This document shows, one piece after another, positions 21,507-33,448 of a DNA stretch of 64,000 nucleotides (position 1 is its first letter; every line of letters starts with the position of its first letter). This DNA is from Rana temporaria (taxonomy: Eukaryota; Chordata; Amphibia; Anura; Ranidae), in NCBI RefSeq assembly GCF_905171775.1, contig NC_053491.1, positions 398,639,838 to 398,703,837 of the forward strand, in the 5' to 3' direction. Made by a program: the position numbers and the translations under genes. Below the pieces are notes generated by a model. That model was not told the DNA's origin. It was given only the letters and a program-made list of their open reading frames with translations, and searched no databases.

Positions 21507-21690
21507 TAGTGCTCTGGATTGCAACATTTGCACACTAGAGGGATATGCTTTGTTCATTTTTTATGTCTGAGGTTTACAACCACTTACATTTTTCACCCTG
21601 AGCCTTTGAAATGTCTCCTCTATACAGTTGAAAACGATCAATTTGTCCACGTTAACTGTTAGAAAGTCCAACAAACATTCCACAAACATA

Positions 21691-22379
21691 GGGGTAGATT
21701 CAGAAAGAAGTTACGCTGGCGTATCTATTAATACGCCGCGTAACTTCTAGGATGCTCCGGCGTATCTTTTTTCTGTATTCAGAAAACAAGATACGCCAGA
21801 ATTGGGCTAAGATCCGACTGGCGTAAGTCTCTTACGCCGTCGTATCTGAGCTGCATATTTACGCTGGCCGCTAGGTGGCGGTTCCGTCGATTTACGCGAG
21901 GAATATGCAAATTGGGTAGATACGCCGATTCAGAAACGTACGTCCGCCCGGCGCATTTTTTTACGTCGTTTACCTTAGGCTTTTTCCGGCGTAAAGTTAC
22001 CCCTGCTATATGAGGCGTATCCTATGTTAAGTATGGACGTCGGGCCAGCGTCGAATTTTTCCGTCGTTTGCGTAAGTCGTTCGCGAATAGGGCTGTACGT
22101 AAGTTACGTTCACGTCTAAAGCATTAATGATTTGCGCCGTAATTTCGAGCATGCGCATGTCAAATACGTGGGGTCACAAGTAATTTGAATAAAACACGCC
22201 CACATCATCCACATTTGAATTAGGCAGGCTTACGCCGGACCACATACGCTACGCCGCCGTAACTTAGGGCGCAAGTTCTTTATGAATACGGAACTTGCGC
22301 CCTAAGTTACGGCGGCGTAACGTATCTGAGATACGTTACGACCGCAGAAATTTACGCTGGGCTATTTGAATCTACCCCT
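21691..22379. mobile_element. CpG-rich foldback element, GGGTAGATTCA-end family, complete
   Basis: Ends GGGGTAGATTCAGAAAG and TTTGAATCTACCCC are inverted and preceded and followed by TA. A strong hairpin near the right end pairs GTAACTTAGGGCGCAAG (22259-22275) with CTTGCGCCCTAAGTTAC (22293-22309). Shared interior landmarks are GCCGCTAGGTGGCGG, TAAGTATGGACGTCGG and TCGTTTGCGTAAGTCGT. This is the best preserved of the five copies. Confidence 0.78.
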
Positions 22380-22993
22380 AATTTTTTAATGGGAAATTCT
22401 ACTAGTATATGGCTAGTTATTAGCATAATGTGCTAGTACACGCTGCATACTTTAGTAGTCATATTTTATTGACATGCTAGCAATCATGTGTAGGCATTCT
22501 TGGTGATCTCATGGATGAAATCAAATTCTATATAATCTCAACACTGTCCTTCTTTGGTCCCATGTAAGTGTGAAGTTGTATGGATTATGCATCTCTTGAG
22601 CTGTTGGGTCGTATATCTAGATGAGTGATTGAGTTTGTAGGAGGAAGGCAGAGAAAGGTAAGATTGGTTCCTGTCCAGATCCTGTTCTTCAGGATGTGTG
22701 CTTTCTGGACACAAACGCCTCTCTGTTCATCCGTCATAGCCGCCCTAACAAAGTACCACGTACACCGCTGGAGATCCTTATCTGAAATCAAGGTGTTCCT
22801 GTGCACCTTCACAAAGTTTTTTTTTAAGCTGGCCTTACACTAGTCGAATTTATTTTCAAAATCTGTATTTTAAGTACATCCGTTTCTGATTTTCCAATTT
22901 TTAGTGGGGTCAAATCGATGTTCATTTTCGACCACAGTAAAAAGATTTGAAGGAGCAGAATGGAGAATTTTTCTTAGACGGACTCATTTTTAA

Positions 22994-23481
22994 AGCGGAC
23001 CTCCGCCGTAAAAAAAAAAAAATATTAACAGCCAGCAGCTACAAATACTGCAGCTGCTGACTTTTAATAAATGGACACTTACCTTCCCAGGAGTCCAGCG
23101 ACATCAGCAGCAGAAGACGAGAAATCGCTCGTCACTCGGCTGCCCCCACCGCCATCATCGGTGAGGGAATGGGGAAGTGAAGCGTTGCGGCTTCACTGCC
23201 TGGTTCCCTACTGTGCATGCGCTCGTCGCGCTGCGCCGTCCTCACTGTTCCCCCGCTGTGTTCTTGGAGCCGTGTGTTTCCCAGAACACAACAACGGGGG
23301 GGGGGGGGGGGGGGGAGTGGTGTAATGCCCGCAGTTTCCTGCAGTCTAAGCCCGGAAGTGGGTGCAAATACCTGTCTTGGGTATCTGCACCCCGCTCCCC
23401 CCCTGAAAGGTGCCAATTGTGGCACCAGAGGGGGGGAGGAATCCGATGAGCGGAAGTTCCACTTTAGGGTGGAGCTCCGCT
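22994..23481. mobile_element. TTAA-flanked MITE (GCAGCTACA hairpin family)
   Basis: TTAA at 22990 and 23482 flanks inverted ends AGCGGACCTCCGCC and GGTGGAGCTCCGCT. Near the left end is the diagnostic small hairpin CAGCAGCTACAAATACTGCAGCTGCTG. The same layout recurs at 23823, 29079 and 30713. TTAA targets occur in piggyBac- and Kolobok-type transposition; which one is not decidable here. A long G-run sits at 23297-23316. Confidence 0.78.
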
Positions 23482-23822
23482 TTAACTCTGAATTTTTAGT
23501 TTTCGTTTGGAAACGTCCCTTCACTCCAAAATCAAATGTTAAATCAAATGTTTTTTTTATGTTCTTTTAAATGACTGTCGTCAAGTCATCGAATGTGCTC
23601 ATGAGAAGTTTTCCATTAATGTTCGTACAAAAATCTACTAGTGTGTGGCAGGGACTGGCCAAATTTTAATCGGTGTGGCTGCCCCATTTCGACAGAAGTT
23701 GATAGCTTGATCAACTTTTGTTAAAGGGGCGTGCAGGAAAATGTTTCTTGATCTCAGGTCCTGTTGTCCGAATACAATGTTCTGGTGGTGGGCAGATTTG
23801 TATGGATGGGGGAACTTGTTAA

Positions 23823-24291
23823 AGCGGGATTCCACCCGAGATTTTTTTTTTTTAAAGTCAGCAGCTACTAACAGTGTAGCTGCTGACTTTTAATAAGGAC
23901 ACTTACCTGTCCTAGTTGCCCGCGATGTTGGTCCCCCCGACGGCGATCGCTCGGTCCTGGTGCCTCTATCCTTACTAAGGGAAACGGGTAGCGAAGCCTC
24001 ACGGCTTCACTGCCCTTTTCCTACTGCGCATGCGCCACTCGCACATCGCTTTGTGAATGGGCGGCTGCCTCCTGGTGTACACACAGTTCCCAGAAGGCAG
24101 CGCGGCTCATTCACAAGAAGAAACGGCGACGTAGGACGAGCCTGAAGATCCACCGCGGTGGAAGAAGAGGCAGAAGCTAGTTCCGCATAGCAACTGCCCT
24201 TTCAGGTGAGTGTGTGTGTGTGTATATATGTATGTGTATATATATATATTTTAAGATTTTTAGAAAAAAGAAAAACGAGTGGAACTCCACT
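23823..24291. mobile_element. TTAA-flanked MITE (GCAGCTACA hairpin family)
   Basis: TTAA at 23819 and 24292 flanks inverted ends AAGCGGGATTCCACCCGA and GAGTGGAACTCCACTT. The AGTCAGCAGCTACTAAC hairpin follows on the left. A GT/TA microsatellite (24208-24250) lies near the right end. Confidence 0.78.
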
Positions 24292-24295
24292 TTAA

Positions 24296-25359
24296 GGGAC
24301 ATTGGCCAGTTTCTATTGAACAATGTTTTTCGGCCCATGCGTATTGCAGCTGGTCCGACAGAAGCCAGCCGTTCTGCTGGCTTTATTTGAAGGCACATGA
24401 CTGAAAAAAGTTTGCTGATTGGCAGTTTTCTGGAGGGTGGGCCGTCCCCCACAATAACTCAGTTGGGGAGATCGCCGTTGTACTAACAATGCATAGTTGG
24501 TACAGTACCTCCTCCTGAGATATATATACATTTTTTTTTTGTACGTTCAGCCTACAAACAAACGTGTACCAGGCTTTAGCCGTCTATCACCAGCTTTAGT
24601 AATATAACTAAAATAGGTTTGCCCATGAACACCAGCATGTTGGTAAACCCTCTCCTGGAGATCTGGACAGTTTGTTCTAGTGTTTGTTGTTGGCCCTCCA
24701 GGTCTTTTACCATTCATTTCACAGGGAGTCCTCATCCCTAATTGGCCTTTATTATGTAAGATAAGGGTTCCTCCTGGAGACGAGTGTCTTGTCCTCTGTG
24801 GAGGTTCATGATCTTGCACATCTCCTGGTGTCAGAGCTCTGCAGGGGGGTCTTTGTAGACTTTCTTTGATCTTGTTATATTGTATTTACACTGATGTTTT
24901 TGTTGTTTGTTGTTTGTTTTTGTCTTTGTCTGGCACTTGTCACAAAAAAAGTAAACAAATGGCTGTTTACTTTTGTGCATAGGTGAGATGTTTAAATTGT
25001 AGTCGTGATTTTCTCAGAATGTGTGAATTTACTATTCAGTCCCGTCTAGTAGATTAGTACATTTTCAAGTGTTTGTCTTCGAAATGAATTGGCTTGTTTT
25101 CTCATTGTGGATCCCTTTGAGTAATTACAATATAGTGTAGGTTTTCACTTAATTAGGTTTTGACGTGAGGGAGGTCTTTGAAAACTCCAGAGCTAAGCTC
25201 ATCACGGGGAAAACAAGCAATCTGATGACATATTTTCATGTCTGTTCATTATCCTTCTCCTTCCCTAATGAGCCGCCAGTTGTGGTGTCTAAAGATGCAT
25301 CATAGTTAGAAGATCTTTCCTGAAATTGTTGGATAGGGAGACTGTCATCTAATGTCTGA
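24296..25359. other. Intron 1 stretch without recognised elements
   Basis: No exon or named repeat is recognised. The short minus-strand frame at 24547-24819 has no known domain. Confidence 0.35.
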
Positions 25360-25628
25360 GGCCCCGTACACACGTCCGAGAAACTCGACGGGCAAAACGC
25401 ATTGTTTTTCTCGTCGAGTTTCTCGCTCGGCTGTCAAAAAACGTGTCGAGCCAAATTTCCCCATTGCCCAATGAGGAAATAGAGAACATGCTTTCTATTT
25501 GGCTCGACGAGTTTCCCGACGGTTTCTCGGCGAAAAGTGTACACACGGCCGGTTTTCTCGGCACAATACGTCTCCCATCGAGTTTCTTGCTGGATTCTGC
25601 CGAGAAAACCGGTCGTGTGTATGGGGCC
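25360..25628. mobile_element. Palindromic MITE, GTACACACG-end family
   Basis: GGCCCCGTACACACGTCCGAG and its complement ending GTGTATGGGGCC, with TGA on both sides (25357-25359 and 25629-25631). The arms pair through CTCGACGGGC / GTTTCTCGGC motifs, so nearly the whole element folds back. Confidence 0.8.
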
Positions 25629-25631
25629 TGA

Positions 25632-27418
25632 GAGTCTCTCCAGACCAGCATTTCTCATTCTTTTTAACATGGTCCATATGAATGTTCTGTGAATGATATG
25701 GTAATTATTAACAGGGGTTTCCTGATCCTGGACAGTTATTTCAAGGGTTCCTACCCCTGGTAATCATTACTATATCATAAGTTCACAATACATTCATGTG
25801 ATGGTCACTGCCCCCACTTCCCCCCCCCCCCTTTTTCTTTTTACAGATAACGAAAAACATCATTTTGATAGTTGCTTATCTGGGAGGCAGAAGTTGCTCA
25901 AGGAACATCTAGCAACCTCTGGATGGACCTTAGTTGAGAAAGGCTGCTCTACACTGGATTCTAAGATGGTCTAAAACAGGGATTGACAAACTTGCTTTGA
26001 ATCTAGGATCCAGTTAAAAAAAGTTAAAAGTAGCATGGGTCGTTGGCACTCAGGGCAGGGCAAGGCAAGGCAAGTAAATTGTGCCAACCTAAGCCTAATT
26101 TAGTTGCAGCAGAGGGGCCAGCCAATAACCCAGACGTAACGCAGAGCTATAGGCTGGCCAGAAAGAATGACAATAAAAACCTTGTTCTAGGGCGAAACTC
26201 CACTCCGTTAGGCCCCGTTTTGCACCTGGGCTATTTGAGATTGTGGCCGAATTCCTGCGATTTTCAATTGCACCTAAAACACAGTGCGGTTTTTGTAAAG
26301 TTGGCCCCACCAATGGAAATTGACAGCTGTAGGCAGGCACTACTGGATCACTTGTCTTGGGGAACCATTTTTTTTTTTACCTGTTTCCTCAATGATAGAC
26401 CTGAAAGCTTCCTTCTGTGGACTGCTATATGTGTTGATGTAAAATCAGTCTGTATATGCAGTAAAGCATGCTTGGTATACTCGCTGTGGAACCTAAGGGG
26501 TTAATACTATGCATTGTGTAAAAATGCTGTTTGATCCTGTCTTCTCTGACCCTCCCCTTCTTCCACTGTCCCCAATCTATCTGCTGATAGTAGAGAAACT
26601 TGAGGGCACTCTGCACTTGCTCAGTTTGGTGTGTATTGTTAGAAGGTGTGTTTTTTTTCTTCTTTTTTTTTTTTTTTTCTTCTCTCTTGGGAGGGTGCTT
26701 TTGATCGTCACAGAGCCAATCCGCGCTCCCCAGACAGAGTTAGGGGTCCTAAAGTCTTATAGGACATTTGGAGTAGAATGGAAAAATCATTCTACAAGCT
26801 TTAATCAGACACTGATAGAAGTCATACGACTGCTATATACTTCTGATGACAAAAGCTATTTGGCAGTTTATATTTACTACAAAAAAAAATGCATTTCGAT
26901 GTTCTGTGTACTGTGGGAGACCAGATCTAGTGAATGCAGGGTCCTGGGTTTAGTAACACTTTAATGGACTTTGGCTGCATCGTAATGAAGTAAATGGAAA
27001 AGACATTTTGTTTAAAGCTGAACTCCAGCTTTCCCTTTGGTCTTGTATGGGTTGTACATGCATTTTTTTTTTCTTTACTCAAACTGCTTACTATGATTTC
27101 ATTGCACACTGTGCACTAGAGGTTACAGCAATTCACATAGAGCACACCTCATTCCTCTCCTCTTTGTCCATTCAGAGAACACTTTGCATTCATTGAGTGT
27201 TCCCTGAATGGCACAGAACCTGGAAGCTAGTGGAGATCATTGGAGTAGCCGTGCTTAATACATGGATTTCCAGCTTTCATGGGGATCCCACAGGTATACT
27301 TACTCAGTTATGTAAAACTTTCCATATCTAATCTTCAGCTTTAAAGTGATTTATAAAGTCAGAAGGTTTTTATCTTGATGCATTAAGATAAAAAGCCTTC
27401 TGTGTGCAGCAGCTCCCC
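25632..27418. other. Intron 1 stretch without recognised elements
   Basis: No exon or named repeat that I can support. Poly-pyrimidine runs at 25818-25840 and 26647-26690. The open frames at 26043-26504 and 26509-26964 resemble no protein family. Confidence 0.35.
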
Positions 27419-27421
27419 TAA

Positions 27422-27691
27422 GAGCCGGTTCACACTTCTGCGGCACGACTTCGGGGGCGACTCTGCAAGTCGACCTGAAGACGACTTCAGAGGCGACCTG
27501 CAAAACGACTTCTGTATAGAAGTCAATGCAGGTCTCCCCGAGCCGCCCCCGAAGTCGTGCACGAACCTTTTTCTAAGTCGGAGCGACTTTCGTTGCTCCT
27601 ATTAGAACGGTTCCATTGCATTGAATGGGATGTGACTCGACTCGTCAGGCGGCTGAGCCGCCTGACGAGTCACCCCAGTGTGAACCGTCTC
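27422..27691. mobile_element. MITE, GGTTCACAC-end family
   Basis: Left end GAGCCGGTTCACACTTC and right end CAGTGTGAACCGTCTC are inverted, with TAA on both sides (27419-27421 and 27692-27694). Interior ACGACTTC and GAAGTCG motifs repeat in both orientations, and a perfect inner hairpin lies at 27640-27672 (ACTCGTCAGGCGGCT). Confidence 0.78.
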
Positions 27692-28139
27692 TAACACTTA
27701 CTGGAGCCCCATCTTGATCCAGCAATTTCCACGAGTACCTTGGCCATCCAGGACTCTCCGTCCTGATTGGCTGAGACACAGCAACGGCGCCATTGGCACC
27801 TGCTGCTGTCAATCAAAGTCATATAGCCAATGAGGAGGCGGGAGGGGGGGCGAACCGTGGCTCTGTGCCTGAATAGATACACAGAGCTACGGCTTGGCTC
27901 AGGTGCCCCCCATAGCAAGCTGCTTGGGGCCTGGAGCACAGAAGAGGGACCCGAGAAGAGGAGGATCCGGGCTGCTCTGTGCAATACTATTTCACAGAGC
28001 AGGTAAGTACAACATGTTTGATATTTTTTGACAAAAAAAAAATCAAGACTTTACAATCACTTTACAATCCCATTATTTTCTATGTGTATGACTTGGTCTA
28101 TGAGCTGCAGTTTATTGTGCATTTCAAGGCCAACTTTAA

Positions 28140-28211
28140 GGACCCATTCACACTTAGGCGTGTACATTACCACAAGCCCTGCAACACGCACACATAGGTG
28201 TGAATGGGCTC
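28140..28211. mobile_element. 72-bp miniature foldback element
   Basis: GGACCCATTCACACTTAGGCG is mirrored by ACATAGGTGTGAATGGGCTC, with TAA on both sides (28137-28139 and 28212-28214). It has the end type and target size of the 300-400 bp families in this window but hardly any interior. Confidence 0.7.
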
Positions 28212-28214
28212 TAA

Positions 28215-29074
28215 GAGAAGTTGGAATTCATGTCACTGTATTTCAGTTTCAATGCCATCAGTCGGTAAAGACTTATCAGGATAATACAGGGCTGGGTCAA
28301 TGTTTTGCTCTCAGCAGAGCAAACATTATATTGGCGTTTTTGCGTCACAAGCCTTTCCTTATTGCACTTATGGTTTGCTAAGTATACATCTGTACTTTGA
28401 TATTATTGTACTATATGGATGTGCCTTATTCTGTTTCCTACCCATAAACTAGGAATCTGTTCGCAATATAACTGCCAATAATGTTGGTATTCAGTGAATG
28501 TAACTTGTATTTAAACCACGTAGAGGGCAGCTGAGAAGCACTTATTACACTGATTTCTGCCAGGCGCTTCAATCTCACAATCACTGCTTCAGCGTGTAAT
28601 CTGACCCTGCACGGCCAAGCAGATCAATCAGCTCCATTCAACTGCTTCTGCCTTTCATTATAGAGGCATGTGCATTTTTCTGCACACTGAGGTTTTGTGG
28701 CATTACAGGAACCTCATTGTATTGTGGCTTAGAATAAAAGGAAAGTAGGCCGAGGAACAAACTTTGTATAACTTTGAGCTTCTGGAAAATAATTCTGCAA
28801 ATATTTGCATATAATATAGATAAGGGCTGGCCATAGACATGAGCTGACAGTTAGATGTCACCACTTCATAAATCCCCTATAGGGATTGTCCAGGAAAATC
28901 CATATTGGACAATTGATTCTTTCCCCTGTAGTTGGTCAACCAGGGGTTGTTTAAAAGAAGACAACAAAGGCGCACCAGCCTAGTGTATTACCGTTGGGAT
29001 ACATTTGATTAAAATACGATCTAAAAAAATTACTCGCAATTGTAGTAGAAATAATAGCAGTAAAAAAGTATCCA
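28215..29074. other. Intron 1 stretch without recognised elements
   Basis: No exon or repeat recognised. The last 120 bases (from about 28955) may belong, with 29541-29700, to an older retroelement split by the next insertion. Confidence 0.3.
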
Positions 29075-29078
29075 TTAA

Positions 29079-29536
29079 AGGGGTTTTCCACCTTTTTTTT
29101 AAGTTTATTAAAAGTCAGCAGCTACAAAAAGTGTAGCTGCTGGCTTTTAATAAACTGACACTTCCCTGCTCCATGGCTCCAGCGACGCGCCAGCCGGGGC
29201 TCCGCTCCTCGGCCGGCGTCTTCATTCTTAGTGTGGGCACCCGGCAGTGACAGCTTTCGGCTTCACGGCCGGGCACCCACTGCGCAAGCGGCAGTGCGCA
29301 TGCGCGAGTGGCGCCGTCCGATTGGACAGGCGCTCGCCTACAGGGAGGGGCTGTGAAAAGGCGATTAAGCTAATCGTCTTTTCAGCCCCTCGGCAGAAGG
29401 AGGAAGTGGGACAGGAAGTCCCCTTCTCCTGAAACCCCCACTCCCCCCCCCCAAATAAAATTACATGCCAAATGTGGCATGTAAGGGGGCGAGGAGTGGG
29501 TTAAGAGGAAGTTCCATTTTTAGGTGGAACTCCTCT
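29079..29536. mobile_element. TTAA-flanked MITE (GCAGCTACA hairpin family)
   Basis: TTAA at 29075 and 29537. Inverted ends AGGGGTTTTCCACC and GGTGGAACTCCTCT. Hairpin AGTCAGCAGCTACAAAAAGT to GTAGCTGCTGGCTTTTAAT at 29113-29151. GC-rich centre. Confidence 0.8.
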
Positions 29537-29540
29537 TTAA

Positions 29541-30708
29541 TGGCTGCAGCATGTAGAACTCAAACGAAACTCCGAAAGGTCATGGAGGATGTGATGAGGA
29601 CCACTACCGTCTGATGTGTTTCAAAGCTCAAGACTTCTTCATCAGAACCCAGCCATTGTTTAAAAGAAGGTTACACATAGCGCTGAGAGCAACTGGACAA
29701 AGTGAAGAAACTAAACGGCCAATCAGACTTTATTGTTCTGCTTTAAAAGGTTGACCTCTTGCTGGTTACTACGGCTAACCAGATATCACTGCTTGGAACG
29801 GTGGCTTGGTGGATAAGTCCCCTGTTGCGATGTAACTCGTGGCAGTCTGTTATATAGAAGAGTTGCCAAATCAGTCCATCTTTGTGTGACTGTTCTGAGT
29901 TGAATCTGCTATACATTGGCCAATCTGCAAGGCAAATGAACCGCCAAACTTTGATCTACACATGTGCATTATACAATTAAATCCACAATCTAAATTTAAG
30001 TAGAAAAAAGTTCATTAAAAATTATGCTGGTAACTGATTGAAGTTGATCCGAAAATAAGCAAATTATTCCAACTTGGTGCTTGTGCTCACCTCTACTAGT
30101 ATCACAAGCTGCTGACCTCATATGAGTCAGAATCGGCAGTGTTCCCCTCTGGGGATAATGAGGATTACTGGCGTGGTGTAGACACTTGAAACTCCTTTAT
30201 CCCAGACACCTTCTTTGGGTTCCTAAGAGCCCAAATCGTCTTACCGGATAGTATGTAATATGTTTAAGCATATTTATTTGTATAAATAATGGTGGATACA
30301 CTTGCAAGTGTGGCACTTTAAGCTGTGCTAGCTGAAACCGCATTTAGACAAACCAAGTGTCAAGATGCCCGCCATGTGACGCCAGTAAAGGTGTTGTTTT
30401 CGTCAGTAGGGGTGCCCCTAGTGATGAAGTCAATGCCCTGACGACACACGTATAGGGGTGGAGCCTGTGAATGAGGAAATCCTTCTGCAGTGCTCTTGTG
30501 TTCTAATGGCGGGGAGCCTGCCCTACCATCAGCATACAATGATCAGTACTGTTGGCTATAGCTGAGTTTCCTCTCATTATAATACAATGCAGAACCCAAG
30601 CCCTGAGATCTTCAACCCAGACCATATTCTAGTATGCAGCTAATAACCCTGTCTCTACTGTGTTAGCAGATCTCGTTAATAGTAAACATTTATTCTCTAG
30701 CTCACTCC
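29541..30708. other. Intron 1 stretch, possible retroelement 3' end
   Basis: At 29610-29650 the TGATGTGTTTCAAAGCTCAAG / TTCTTCATCAGAAC type of sequence resembles the 3' ends of frog retroelements, but no reverse transcriptase remains. The remainder is unassigned. Confidence 0.3.
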
Positions 30709-30712
30709 TTAA

Positions 30713-31112
30713 AGCTAAGCTTTACCCAAACAGGGAAGTTCCCCTCCTCTTCTTCCCTTTTTTTTTAGAATGCATTTATTTATTTTTTGAATGTATTTAT
30801 TTATTTTTTGAAGCGGGGAGCGGGTATCTTACAAAATTTTGAGCGGAAGCTCTCCTTCCCCCGCTCCCTCACTGCAGTCATCTGGGGCGTATCACAGGTC
30901 CCAGAAGACTGCGAGACCATGCACAGCGTGCCTCGTGAATGCACAGTGGGGTTACATTGCTGTCACCACTGGGGGCCTACAGTTGAGATGCCAGGGACAG
31001 AAGTCTGAGGGAAGGGATGGCTCAGGTGAGAAAATTGTGTGTTTATTAAGTCGGCAACTACAGTTTTTGTAGCTGCTGACTTTTAATAAATACAAATGAC
31101 CGGAGCTCCGCT
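30713..31112. mobile_element. TTAA-flanked MITE (GCAGCTACA family, inverted copy)
   Basis: TTAA at 30709 and 31113. The hairpin CGGCAACTACAGTTTTTGTAGCTGCTG (31053-31079) is here near the right end and the right terminus reads GGAGCTCCGCT, so the copy is in the opposite orientation to 22994. The left end (AGCTAAGCTTTACCC) is diverged. Confidence 0.65.
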
Positions 31113-31116
31113 TTAA

Positions 31117-32509
31117 CATTACACACCAGTTGGAGTTTTCAGAAAAAGGCAAGTAGAAATGTAAGCAGCAATTTGATTTACTACTTGTATAGGAAGGTAT
31201 GACGCTGAGAGCGGCCACAGGTGCTACACTTGGCTGCATGGCAGCAAACCCAAGGCTAAACCTCTTGTGATGTATACCTGTAGCCAGTATACATGTGTGA
31301 CTATGCTAGGTCATATAGAATCTTGTAATTATTTTGAGGGTATGAAAGTCCATACTGAGAATTGTGGCGGCACCTTTGACATATTCAAAGTGATCTCGGG
31401 AAGGAATGCGGATGTCATTGCCTTGCTTTATGTATATGTGACACTCCTTTCCTTGGGACAGGCAAATCTTGCTTAACATGTCAGTCAACAAAAATTCTTC
31501 CCACCATGAAGAGCTATTGTGACATGTGTACAGCTGAGCTTCAATGAAGAAGGTTTGTAACTAGGCACACCAGTCAGTCCTGAGATATAAGGCAAATGCA
31601 CAGAAAATGAATCAGCTGGGGCAGGGCATTTATTACATTGGATGTAAAAGAATTTCAAGTCCATATAACCATATTTAAATGTGAACTTCATTGAACACCG
31701 ATATTTCCGTTTTGGGTGCTTGCAGTTGGGTTATGACAAGATTTTAATACAGCGGAGCTCCTCAGTTTATTTTTTTAACATCGTGGAGAATATATCCGAA
31801 ATATGACACCATCATAATAGAGGTGACATCAGTGGGAAAGGGAGGACTGTGTGTTCCATGGGGTTAGCTCACCATTGGAGTAACCATTTGGCTATTTAGG
31901 GTGGGATTGTGTGACCTTTGCATTCTCTGACTACTTTCAGTAGAAGGTTGAAAAACACGTTCTCATTGGTAGTGTTTATTTCTGAGCTTTACGTTGTGTT
32001 TATCTGTTTGTAGTGGGACATAGAATGTCAGTGGAGGAACATGCTTGTGGCACTTTTTGTGGGATCCTGTCTTTTTCTATTTCATGGGATGCACAGTCCA
32101 AGTGCCCTTCAGCTTCCATGTCTCACTATGAACAGATAAACACTGGGGGGGGGGGGGCTATTTTATTTTTTATTGAATTTTTTGTGAGCCATAATGCGGT
32201 ATTACAGGTAGCCATACACTCCCCATTGTTGGCATTCAGGGTAAGGTGTTAGATTTGACTTTTTCCATTGGAAATTCCGTCGAGTTTTGATAGAGAACAT
32301 GTTCTCTTTTACTCCGCTGGAATTCGGTCAGAATTCCGATGTGATTTTGGCCGGTCAAAAGTCAGGCCGTGTAAACGGGGCTTTAGAAGATGCCGTGGAA
32401 GTCCAGGTTTTGTGTGGAGTTGGTCTTTAATAGGATAAGAGATTATCCTAGTTGAAGAGATGTAACATAAAGGTCATAGTGAATGATAATTTTCTGATAC
32501 TTTAAGCCA
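31117..32509. other. Intron 1 stretch, mostly unassigned
   Basis: No exon recognised. Positions 32256-32390 (TTCCATTGGAAATTCC to AGGCCGTGTAAACGGGGC) are a half-copy of the MITE at 52147-52371 with a decayed end. G-run at 32144-32157. Confidence 0.4.
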
Positions 32510-32517
32510 GTGGTCTC

Positions 32518-32921
32518 CAAACTGCAGCCTGGGGGCCAGATGCGGCCCCTTGCTTGCCTTTATATGGCCCTTGGGGCACTGTGTTCCTCTCACTGATATG
32601 AGACACTCTTCCTCCCACTGACACCAACTACAGGGCATTATTCTTCCTATTGACACTAACGATGGGATACTATTCATTTCATGATCAATGACTGGGTACT
32701 TTTCTTTCCACTGACACCGGCTATGGGTCACTATTCTTCCTACTGAGATTAATAATGGGTCACTATTCTTCCTACTGACATTAATGATGGGTCACTATTC
32801 TTCCTACTGACACCAATGGTGGGTCACTATTCCTCCTACTGACACTATCTGCCCCCCCCCCCCCTAGAGTTTGAAGGACAGTAAACGGTCCCTTTTTGTT
32901 TAAAAAGTTTGGAGACCCCTG
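32518..32921. mobile_element. hAT-type MITE with internal tandem expansion
   Basis: Ends CAGTGGTCTCCAAACTGC and GTTTGGAGACCCCTG are inverted. The presumed 8-bp flanks are only partly alike (CTTTAAGC, CTTTATTT). The interior contains about eight imperfect 30-36-base units of the type CACTATTCTTCCTACTGAC. Same family as 59722-60038. Confidence 0.75.
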
Positions 32922-33448
32922 CTTTATTTACTGTTCTTGACAGAACTGTGGGCCATGTAGAAGTGCTTATATTTGTTTGTTCTGGACAGCTAGTGACAGT
33001 TTTGTGTATTTGCTATCAACTTGTAAGGCAATCTGTGTTGTAGATTTCCTGTCCGTTATTGGTAGTGTCTGTGTGTCTTTTTTTTCCTATGGAGAAAGGG
33101 ATGAACACTTGTTTCTACACTTGCTATAGACTTTCTTTCTTTCGTTCTAAAAAAATGTTCTTTAATTTATTTTTATTCCACCCTGACATATTCTCTTTTT
33201 TTAATTAGACTACAACCCTTTCAGGATTGCATGTTTAATAAAGTTGCTTTCTAATGAGCAGAGGGAATGGGTGTGTGGAACTGAGAGTCAGCTAATTATG
33301 CTAATTGCAAGCCATTGCATACATTATGGTTAAAAAGCCGTTCTCCCGGGTCTTCCAGTAATTGAAATGTTCAATTTACAAATTTGCAAATAGATTTGTA
33401 CAAAATCTTACTGTTTTGGTGGCTTTAAGAGTGAATGAGTGCCTAGAG

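Noticed and set aside
23132..23570. Overlapping short open frames around a G-run
   Set aside because: They lie inside a TTAA-flanked MITE and disagree in frame and strand; no protein similarity.
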